Part shown: one piece after another, positions 7,071 through 13,279 of the stretch | Position numbering within the stretch: position 1 is the first letter of the stretch | How the letters are laid out: each line of letters begins with the position of its first letter | DNA from: Deltaproteobacteria bacterium ADurb.Bin026 | GTDB taxonomy: Bacteria > Desulfobacterota > Syntrophorhabdia > Syntrophorhabdales > Syntrophorhabdaceae | DNA: 14,409 nt | Direction: 5' to 3' | Assembly: GCA_002071245.1 (NCBI GenBank) | Contig: MWEV01000193.1 | Span: 1 to 14,409 of the forward strand | Program-made: the position numbers and the translations under genes | The notes under the pieces: model-generated | Told to the model about the DNA's origin: nothing | What the model saw: the letters and a program-made list of their open reading frames with translations, nothing else | Databases searched by the model: none

Positions 7071-7396
7071 ACCTTATAGAAAAAGTCCTCGATGTAAGGA
7101 CTGTTAACCACAGGATAATTGCGGGTAATATTGCAAACGCCGAAACACCACAGTATAAGGAAAAAGAGATAGATTTTAAACAGGCACTCAATAGCCGTAT
7201 GACAGGTATGCAAAATATCGATGTACAGGAAAAGACAGAAAGTAATGGTATGGGTAGTTTAGACGGCAATACAGTAAGTCTTGAAGTACAGATATTTAAG
7301 ATGAACGAAAACAGCATGATGTACAGTGCCCTTGTACAGGTTCTCAACAAGAAATTTTCGTTGATGCGTTATCTTGTGAATGAGGGAAGGAGATAA
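7058..7396 (+). CDS. flgB: Flagellar proximal rod protein FlgB
   Basis: The protein has 112 residues. The N-terminus carries the rod-family signature in the form RIIAGNIANAETPQYK (residues 19-34), close to the usual NNIANxxTPGYK, with Gln in place of the usual Gly. It forms part of the proximal rod joining the MS-ring to the drive shaft and is exported by the flagellar type III system, so it has no Sec signal. The ATG lies 13 nt inside the end of the regulator gene, with GGAGG (7046-7050) 7 nt upstream, which points to translational coupling. It is short for FlgB (usually about 130 residues), mainly in the variable middle. Following flgC and fliE confirm the assignment. Confidence 0.93.
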   Translation: MDVINLIEKVLDVRTVNHRIIAGNIANAETPQYKEKEIDFKQALNSRMTGMQNIDVQEKTESNGMGSLDGNTVSLEVQIFKMNENSMMYSALVQVLNKKFSLMRYLVNEGRR

Positions 7397-7408
7397 AAGG
7401 AGGTTTTT

Positions 7409-7843
7409 ATGGGCAACATTCTTGACATACTAAAAGTCAGCGCTTCTGGAATGAAGGCACAGCGCATAAGAATGGAGGTGATAGCGACAAACCTTGCCAA
7501 TGTACACACAACAAGAACCGAAGAAGGTGGTCCATATACGAAGAAGGATGTTGTTTTTTCATCTGCTGACGTTTCCGAAGGGGATAGCTTTGACAGTGTA
7601 CTTTCGAAGAAGATTGAAGGCGTGAAGGTCGATAATATTATAAACAGTACGAAACATTTTGAAAGAGTCTATGACCCGGGGCATCCTGATGCAGACAAAG
7701 AAGGGTATGTGACAAATCCTAACGTCAATCTAATGGAAGAAATGTCGGATATGATATCAGCCACAAGGTCATATGAGGCAAATATCAACGTCATTAATAC
7801 AGCGAAAGAGATGTTTATGAAGACGCTTGAAATTGGTAAGTAG
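7409..7843 (+). CDS. flgC: Flagellar proximal rod protein FlgC
   Basis: A 144-residue protein of normal FlgC length. The N-terminal rod motif reads MEVIATNLANVHTTRTEEGGPY (key residues N28, N31, T34), and the C-terminal helix MEEMSDMISATRSYEANINVI is typical of rod, hook and hook-basal-body proteins. It polymerises with FlgB, FlgF and FlgG into the rod after export through the flagellar secretion apparatus. AGGAGG at 7398-7403, 5 nt before the ATG, is among the strongest ribosome-binding sites in the operon. It starts 12 nt after flgB ends, and its stop codon forms the beginning of the fliE ribosome-binding site. Confidence 0.96.
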   Translation: MGNILDILKVSASGMKAQRIRMEVIATNLANVHTTRTEEGGPYTKKDVVFSSADVSEGDSFDSVLSKKIEGVKVDNIINSTKHFERVYDPGHPDADKEGYVTNPNVNLMEEMSDMISATRSYEANINVINTAKEMFMKTLEIGK

Positions 7844-7852
7844 GAGGGAAAA

Positions 7853-8152
7853 ATGAAAATTGAGGCACTGCAATTACCCAACTTTACTGAAAATATATCT
7901 GGAAAAAGGGCTTCGACAGACATAAAGGGTACCACATCGTTTAAGGATATTTTGAAGGATTCTATAAACAAGGCTAACGAGCTTGAGAAGGTTGCAGATC
8001 AAGAAGTCCAAAAACTTGCAAAATTGGACAGTCAAGACATTCACACCACCATGATTGCCATTGAAAAAGCAGACTTGACATTTCAGACCATGATGCAGAT
8101 ACGGAATAAGATAATAAACGCATATGAAGAGATCATGAGAATGCAGGTGTAA
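7853..8152 (+). CDS. fliE: Flagellar hook-basal body protein FliE
   Basis: A 99-residue protein of usual FliE length. The conserved C-terminal region runs from TMIAIEKADLTFQTMMQIRNK to YEEIMRMQV, and the N-terminal part has the usual SFKDILKDSI helix. FliE forms the junction between MS-ring and proximal rod and is among the first exported substrates. AGGAGGG overlaps the flgC stop codon and sits just before the ATG. The stop TAA shares its last base with the fliF ATG. Confidence 0.95.
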   Translation: MKIEALQLPNFTENISGKRASTDIKGTTSFKDILKDSINKANELEKVADQEVQKLAKLDSQDIHTTMIAIEKADLTFQTMMQIRNKIINAYEEIMRMQV

Positions 8153-9783
8153 TGATGGCTGCCAAAGAATTGCTCTTGAATAACGCAAAAAACTATATAT
8201 CGGGTATCCCAAAAGGCAAGCTTTATCTTTATATATTTCTTTTTGTATCGATTGTTGGCGGTTCAATAATTGGATTATCATTACTCCAGAAAGAGAACTT
8301 CCAGCCGCTCTTTTCAGGTCTTGCCGTTGAAGATGCCTCAATGATAGTGGCGAAACTGAAAGAGCAAAAGGTGCCTTACAAACTTGGTTTGGGTGGAACT
8401 ACTATTTATGTGCCAAAGGAAAAGGTTTTTGATTTGAGGCTTTTGCTTGCCTCACAGAATGCATTGCCTGGTAACAGTGGTGTGGGGTTCGAGTTGTTTG
8501 ATAAAACGAGTTATGGCATGACTGAGTTTATGCAGAATATCAACTATAAACGAGCAATTCAAGGTGAATTGGCAAGGACAATCAACCAGATGCCAGAGGT
8601 AAAGACATCACGTGTTCATATTGCACTTCCTGAAAGGACACTTTTTTATGATAGAGAAAAGGAAGTTACAGCATCAATCTTTTTAAAGCTTAAGCCCGGC
8701 AAATCTCTTCCCAAGGATCAGGTTGCCGGTATAGTGCAATTTGTTGCGGGAAGCATAGAGGGTCTTAAGTCGGAAAACATAACGGTTATAGATTCCTCCG
8801 GAAAAATTCTATACAAAAGCGGTGATTCGAACTCTCCTGTTGTTCTTTCAGGGCAGCAGTATGAACTTCAGAAGAATGTTGAAAAAAGGCTCGAAGAATC
8901 GGTACAGTCGATGTTGAGCACATTTTTGCCTGCGAGCAGATCAATAGTGAGGGCGAACATAGAACTTAACCTCAGGAAGGTTGAGATAGTTGAAGAGGAA
9001 TATGATCCCGAAAAGGCTGTGGTTGCGACTTCAAGGTTAAGTAAAGAGATGGTTGCAAATAAGTCAACTAAAGTAGGTGGTGTTCCAGGGGTTGCGTCCA
9101 ACGGTCCAGGCGCTCAAACAAAAGATGCAAACAAGGATAATCAGGACAAGTCGAAGGAATCAGAGAGACAGGAAGAGCAAAAGACATTTGAACTTAGCAA
9201 GACTATAAGAAAAATTGTTGAACCTTATGGAGACATTAAAAGGGTTTCTCTTGCTGTCGTAGTTGATGGTAAGTATGAAAAGGTCAAAGGACAAAAAGGT
9301 GAAGAATCGAGATATGTGCCGAGATCTCAAAAAGAATTGAATGATATTAAAAGCTTAGTTGCAAGGACAGTGGGTTATAATGAGGAGCGCGGGGACAAGT
9401 TGGAGGTTGTCAGTGCACCTTTTGAAACTGAAAACATTGCAGATGAAAAGGGTATTATGGATGTCTCTAACAAAAAAGAGATGCTTTATGATGCAGTGAA
9501 ATATGTTTTTTATTTGACTATATTGCTTTCAGTTTTCCTATTTGTTATAAAACCCATACTGGGTATCCTGAAGGATAGGAGCGGGACTATAGCTGTGAGA
9601 CAGGTAAGTGGAGTTACTGATTCATATGCAGGTGCTAAATCGGCTCACGTAGATGCAATGTTAAAGGAAGGCATTGATACTACGCCGGTTTTAAGCAAGC
9701 CACAGCCAGCATTTACGAACGCATTACAGGATAAAGCACTTGTTAAGTCTATAATAAAAGAATGGGTTAAAGAGGGAAGCTGA
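8152..9783 (+). CDS. fliF: Flagellar MS-ring protein FliF
   Basis: The 543-residue product fits FliF. A first membrane segment (about 25-45) is followed by the periplasmic ring-building motifs, including the YscJ/FliF-like stretch with LASQNALPGNSGVGFELFD (about 99-117) and the RAIQGELARTI region. A low-complexity, charged linker lies near residues 315-345 (KDANKDNQDKSKESERQEEQ). The second membrane segment is at about 451-471. The cytoplasmic C-terminus ends ALVKSIIKEWVKEGS, the FliG-binding end. FliF builds the MS-ring in the inner membrane, the base for rod, switch and export gate. The first ATG overlaps the fliE stop by one base (TAATG); a second ATG follows at once, so either may be used. 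The stop overlaps the fliG start as TGATG. Confidence 0.97.
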   Translation: MMAAKELLLNNAKNYISGIPKGKLYLYIFLFVSIVGGSIIGLSLLQKENFQPLFSGLAVEDASMIVAKLKEQKVPYKLGLGGTTIYVPKEKVFDLRLLLASQNALPGNSGVGFELFDKTSYGMTEFMQNINYKRAIQGELARTINQMPEVKTSRVHIALPERTLFYDREKEVTASIFLKLKPGKSLPKDQVAGIVQFVAGSIEGLKSENITVIDSSGKILYKSGDSNSPVVLSGQQYELQKNVEKRLEESVQSMLSTFLPASRSIVRANIELNLRKVEIVEEEYDPEKAVVATSRLSKEMVANKSTKVGGVPGVASNGPGAQTKDANKDNQDKSKESERQEEQKTFELSKTIRKIVEPYGDIKRVSLAVVVDGKYEKVKGQKGEESRYVPRSQKELNDIKSLVARTVGYNEERGDKLEVVSAPFETENIADEKGIMDVSNKKEMLYDAVKYVFYLTILLSVFLFVIKPILGILKDRSGTIAVRQVSGVTDSYAGAKSAHVDAMLKEGIDTTPVLSKPQPAFTNALQDKALVKSIIKEWVKEGS

Positions 9784-10781
9784 TGGATGTAGCTGATATC
9801 ACTGGCACAAGAAAGGCAGCAATACTGCTTTTAACAATGGACGAGGAGTTGTCTAAAGAGATCCTGAAGGAATTCGAAAGACATGAGATAGAGGCTATCG
9901 GAAAAGAGATAGCAAATATAAAATATATCCCCGAGAATATTGTGAAGCAGGTGCACAGTGAATTTTTAAAAAATATTAATAAAAGCGGAGCAGCCATTGT
10001 TGATGGACAAAACAAGTTCAAAACACTTTTGAAAAAAAGCTTTGGAGATGATACAGCAGAAAACTTTTTTGATGCAATGGCACCAAAGGAAGGTGTGCCG
10101 GGAGATTATCTCAAAACGTGCGACCCGAAAATTCTCGCAGGCACCATAAAAGGTGAGCATCCTCAGACCATTTCGCTGATTGTATCGCTTTTGCCTTCGA
10201 AAAAGGCCTGTGACGTGATCGCCATGTTGCCTGGAAATTTGCAGGGCGATGTAATAACGAGAATGGCAAAGCTTGGCAGAGTGGATAAAAGTGTTTTATT
10301 GGATATTGAGGACATCATCCAAGAGCAACTACAGGATTTAGGTGTTGGCGAAGAAAAGCAGATGGGCGGGATAAGTTCTGTAGCAAATATTCTTAACCAG
10401 ATGGATAAGATAAAAGAGGGCGAAATCCTTGGTGCCCTTGAAGAGATGAACCCTGAACTTGCAGAGAAGATAAAACAATTGATGTTTACATTTGAAGATC
10501 TTGTAAAACTCGACAATAAGAGCGTTCAAAGCCTTCTTAAAGAAATTGCCTCAGAAGAACTTGCCATTGCATTGAAGGGTGCATCAGATACTATAAAGGA
10601 AAAGATTTTTTCAAACATGTCTGAACGTGCATCGGCAATGTTAAAAGAAGACCTTGAGGCGATGGGTCCTGTGAGGTTGTCAGAGGTCGGGCAAGCCCAG
10701 ACAAAGATTGCCCTGACAGCAAAAAGACTTGAGGCGGAAGGGAAGATTATCATAACAGGCGAGAATGAGAAATTTGTATAA
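9783..10781 (+). CDS. fliG: Flagellar motor switch protein FliG
   Basis: The 332 residues match FliG throughout. The N-terminal FliF-binding domain begins GTRKAAILLLTMDEELSKEILKE. The middle domain has the EHPQ motif (125-128), and the linker segment is MFTFEDL (234-240). The C-terminal torque domain has KIFSNMSERA and GPVRLSEV. Residues aligned by motif with the E. coli torque residues R281, D288, D289 and R297 are R282, E289, D290 and R298, so charge is kept with one Asp-to-Glu change. FliG links the MS-ring to FliM and takes torque from the MotA stator. It starts in the TGATG overlap with fliF, with a GAGGGA-like site upstream, and its end overlaps fliH by 17 nt. Confidence 0.97.
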   Translation: MDVADITGTRKAAILLLTMDEELSKEILKEFERHEIEAIGKEIANIKYIPENIVKQVHSEFLKNINKSGAAIVDGQNKFKTLLKKSFGDDTAENFFDAMAPKEGVPGDYLKTCDPKILAGTIKGEHPQTISLIVSLLPSKKACDVIAMLPGNLQGDVITRMAKLGRVDKSVLLDIEDIIQEQLQDLGVGEEKQMGGISSVANILNQMDKIKEGEILGALEEMNPELAEKIKQLMFTFEDLVKLDNKSVQSLLKEIASEELAIALKGASDTIKEKIFSNMSERASAMLKEDLEAMGPVRLSEVGQAQTKIALTAKRLEAEGKIIITGENEKFV

Positions 10782-11418
10782 TAAAAAGAATGTTCGTCCT
10801 TTTACCTTAAACCCTCTTTCAGATACACCATTCGAGAGTAAAGAGGACTCTGTTGAATCATTTTTCAAAACAGTAACCTTTGATAACGAGGATAATAACG
10901 AAGATAAACAGCATTTGAGAAACGATCAAGATATAGAGGCTGAAACGAGAAGGATATTCGAAGATGCATTCAAGGAGGGCGAAAAGGCAGGATTTGATAT
11001 GGGCATGAAAAAGATAGAAGCTCTTGCCAGAAGATTAAATCAGGATTTATCTGCCCTATCAGCATTTAAAAAAGAACTGCTCGATAAGACAGAAAAGTTG
11101 TCGGTTGAATTGGCGTTGATCTTTGCAGAGGCTGTTGTTTTAAAGGAGTGCGAAAACAACAGAGATATAATCATTGAAATGGCAAAGAAGGCGCTTGATA
11201 TATGTGAAGAAAAGCAGGGGATAACTATCCGAATAAGAAAGGATGATTTTAAATTTATTTCAGAAGAGGTAATAAATTCATTAAAGATAGTTTCAGACGA
11301 TACGTTAAAGGAACCGGGATTTATTATTGAATCTAATTTTGGTGATATTGACGGAACTATTTCCGTTCAGATTGAAGAAATTAAAAAAGAGTTTTTGAAA
11401 GAATATGCAGACCGCTGA
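10765..11418 (+). CDS. fliH: Flagellar export apparatus protein FliH
   Basis: This 217-residue protein sits between fliG and fliI. A poorly conserved, acidic, Asp/Asn/Glu-rich N-terminal part (about 22-60) leads into a helix with a GxxxGxxxG stretch (residues 72-80, GEKAGFDMG), a feature typical of FliH. The coiled region then reaches the conserved C-terminal domain, including IIESNFGDIDGTISVQIEEIKKEFL. FliH is the stator-like partner of the FliI ATPase and anchors it to the C-ring and export gate. The ATG lies 17 nt inside fliG with only a weak ribosome-binding site, so coupling is likely. The start could lie slightly downstream, since the first 20 residues are not family-specific. Confidence 0.88.
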   Translation: MRNLYNKKNVRPFTLNPLSDTPFESKEDSVESFFKTVTFDNEDNNEDKQHLRNDQDIEAETRRIFEDAFKEGEKAGFDMGMKKIEALARRLNQDLSALSAFKKELLDKTEKLSVELALIFAEAVVLKECENNRDIIIEMAKKALDICEEKQGITIRIRKDDFKFISEEVINSLKIVSDDTLKEPGFIIESNFGDIDGTISVQIEEIKKEFLKEYADR

Positions 11419-12712
11419 AATCAGTGAGGCACTGAAAAATTTTTATCCATATAGGGTATACGGCAAGGTGAATCAGGTTGTTGGCCTGGTTATTGAAGGC
11501 AAAGGGCCCATATCATCTGTAGGTGACGCGGCGCTGATATATCCGGTAGATGGAAATCCTCCTATTAATGCCGAAGTTGTTGGTTTTAAAGAGGGTAAAA
11601 CCCTTCTTATGCCTCTTGGTGATTTAAGGGGAATTGGGGTTGGCTCAAAGATACGTTCAAAAAAACAGACAGTAAGCACTGCTGTAGGTGAAGGTCTTTT
11701 GGGGAGGGTAATAGATGGTCTTGGCAATCCCATTGATGACAAGGGGCCTATTAATTGCCCTGATTTGGTGCCTGTATACAGGGAAACAGTAAATCCAATG
11801 AAAAAAAAGAGGATAAAAGACCCTCTTGACCTTGGCATAAGAAGCATAAATGGGCTTCTTACATGCGGTAAAGGACAAAGGATAGGCATTTTTGCTGGTT
11901 CGGGTGTTGGGAAAAGCGTTCTCCTTGGAATGATTGCAAGACATACAGAGGCTGATATCAATGTTATCGGGCTGATTGGGGAACGTGGAAGAGAGGTGAG
12001 AGAGTTCATCGAAAAGGATCTTGGGGATGGACTCGAACACTCTGTAATTATAGTTGCTACATCTGATCAACCTCCGTTAATCAGGGTCAGAGGCGCTTTT
12101 TTAACCGTTGCCATTGCCGAATATTTCAGAGATATAGGCAATAATGTACTTTTGATGATGGACTCTCTTACAAGATTCAGTATGGCGCAACGGGAAGTTG
12201 GACTTGCAATTGGAGAACCACCCACATCAAAAGGTTATACACCGAGTGTTTTTTCCCTCCTTTCAAAGCTCTTGGAAAGAACCGGTAACGGGGAAGGCGA
12301 GGGAACAATGACTGCAATATATACGGTACTGGTCGAAGGAGATGACCTTGATGACCCTATAGCTGATTCTGCAAGATCGATACTTGATGGACATGTTGTT
12401 CTGTCAAGGAAGCTCTCTGATATGAATCATTATCCACCGATTGATGTTTTAAAGAGTATCAGCAGAACCATGAAAGATATTGCGCCATCTGAGCAGATTG
12501 ACTATGCCGGTAGAATAGTACAGATTTTATCAGAATACGAAAGGGCGGAAGATTTGATCAACATTGGTGCTTATACGCCTGGAAGCAATGAAAAACTCGA
12601 TTATTCTATATCAATGATTGATAAGGTAAGGGCATTTTTATGTCAGGGTATAAACGATCGGGCAACGATCGAGGATTCGAGAAACAGCATGAAAATACTG
12701 TTTTATGTTTAG
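11405..12712 (+). CDS. fliI: Flagellum-specific ATPase FliI
   Basis: A 435-residue F1-beta-like ATPase. The core has Walker A AGSGVGKS (164-171), the catalytic glutamate region GERGREVREF (192-201), Walker B LLMMDS (249-254), SLTRFSMAQREVGLAIGEPP (254-273) and the type III ATPase stretch KGYTPSVFSLLSKLLERTG. FliI forms a hexamer under the export gate and, with FliH and FliJ, energises or primes protein export. It overlaps fliH by 14 nt; the ATG has only a weak upstream purine stretch, so coupling is likely. The C-terminus is normal in length for the family. Confidence 0.97.
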   Translation: MQTAEISEALKNFYPYRVYGKVNQVVGLVIEGKGPISSVGDAALIYPVDGNPPINAEVVGFKEGKTLLMPLGDLRGIGVGSKIRSKKQTVSTAVGEGLLGRVIDGLGNPIDDKGPINCPDLVPVYRETVNPMKKKRIKDPLDLGIRSINGLLTCGKGQRIGIFAGSGVGKSVLLGMIARHTEADINVIGLIGERGREVREFIEKDLGDGLEHSVIIVATSDQPPLIRVRGAFLTVAIAEYFRDIGNNVLLMMDSLTRFSMAQREVGLAIGEPPTSKGYTPSVFSLLSKLLERTGNGEGEGTMTAIYTVLVEGDDLDDPIADSARSILDGHVVLSRKLSDMNHYPPIDVLKSISRTMKDIAPSEQIDYAGRIVQILSEYERAEDLINIGAYTPGSNEKLDYSISMIDKVRAFLCQGINDRATIEDSRNSMKILFYV

Positions 12713-12731
12713 CCGTAATTTATATTGATAT

Positions 12732-13154
12732 ATGCCTGCACAACGGATCAAAAGAATCATAAAACTCAAAGAAAAGCTCATGGAAGACAAACAGAGACAA
12801 ATCAGGGATGTGCTTCTTGCGATTGATGAAATAATGAACAATATAAGAGCGATAGAAACTAACATTAACGTAAATTATGAGCATATTACCGCAACTACTA
12901 TTTGTGGAGGAGATTTGTGTTTAATCAAAGACAATATCATCTTTCTTGAAAATAAAAAAGGTGAACTCATAGAAGAGAAAGAGGAATGCAACAAAAAATT
13001 GGACTTGTTGAAGATGGAATTGATTGAACAGGCAAGAGAGATAAAAAAACTTGAAACATTAAAAATAAAAACCATCAACGCAATAAAAAAGGCACAAAAC
13101 AGAAAAGAACAAAAAATTTTCGACGATATTGCCCTCCATATTAAAAAAGAATAG
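12732..13154 (+). CDS. fliJ: FliJ-like flagellar export coiled-coil protein
   Basis: The 140-residue, highly charged, almost entirely helical product begins with the FliJ-like pattern RIKRIIKLKEKLMEDKQRQI. Charged heptads continue to the C-terminus, which is what FliJ looks like; the family is weakly conserved, so place after fliI carries much of the weight. FliJ forms the stalk in the FliI hexamer and cycles export chaperones. It starts 19 nt after fliI. An in-frame TGA 3 nt before the preceding codon blocks extension, and there is no visible Shine-Dalgarno sequence at this ATG. A CGGDLC pair of cysteines (about 58 and 63) in the middle turn is unusual in this otherwise cysteine-poor helix; its meaning is unknown. 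Confidence 0.82.
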   Translation: MPAQRIKRIIKLKEKLMEDKQRQIRDVLLAIDEIMNNIRAIETNINVNYEHITATTICGGDLCLIKDNIIFLENKKGELIEEKEECNKKLDLLKMELIEQAREIKKLETLKIKTINAIKKAQNRKEQKIFDDIALHIKKE

Positions 13155-13169
13155 GAAATATTTTCCTAT
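13151..13169. promoter_or_regulatory. Perfect 8-3-8 dyad overlapping the fliJ stop codon
   Basis: ATAGGAAATATTTTCCTAT has perfect 8-bp arms around TAT and contains the fliJ stop codon. No T-tract follows, so it is not a normal intrinsic terminator. It could be an mRNA hairpin protecting the operon's 3' end, or a binding site about 110-130 bp upstream of the fliK transcription start. A weaker GGAA-N5-TTCC copy (13174-13186) begins exactly 20 bp further on, about two helical turns. Confidence 0.45.
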
Positions 13170-13176
13170 CGGTGGA

Positions 13177-13254
13177 ATAAGTTTCCCTTTTTACTACATT
13201 ATAAGTTTCCCACAATATCATAACATGCTGATAATATTGATTTAATAAGTTTGG
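13177..13254 (+). repeat. Three ATAAGTTT direct repeats upstream of fliK
   Basis: ATAAGTTTCCC occurs at 13177-13187 and 13201-13211, 24 bp apart. ATAAGTTTGG at 13245-13254 runs into the -24 element of the sigma-54 promoter. They fill the short spacer between fliJ and fliK and may be activator half-sites; AT-rich background makes chance possible. Confidence 0.4.
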
Positions 13255-13267
13255 CACGTATTTTGTT
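13251..13267 (+). promoter_or_regulatory. Sigma-54 promoter of the fliK transcription unit
   Basis: TTGGCACGTATTTTGTT has a perfect -24 element TTGGCACG and a -12 element TTGT in place of TTGC, at exact spacing (GG at 13253-13254, GT at 13265-13266). The start of transcription is predicted near 13278, 2 nt before the ATG. The distance from promoter to ATG is the same as at 4652, and again no Shine-Dalgarno sequence is present. Confidence 0.8.
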
Positions 13268-13279
13268 ATATATATCAGC

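Noticed and set aside
7874..8341. 155-codon minus-strand frame across fliE/fliF
   Set aside because: It is antisense to two clearly conserved genes and has no ribosome-binding site.
11473..12009. 178-codon minus-strand frame
   Set aside because: It is antisense to the highly conserved fliI core, and its composition shows it is a shadow frame.
13151..13190. Rho-independent terminator after fliJ
   Set aside because: The hairpin is AT-rich and no T-run follows directly; the short CCCTTTTT at 13185 is too far away.
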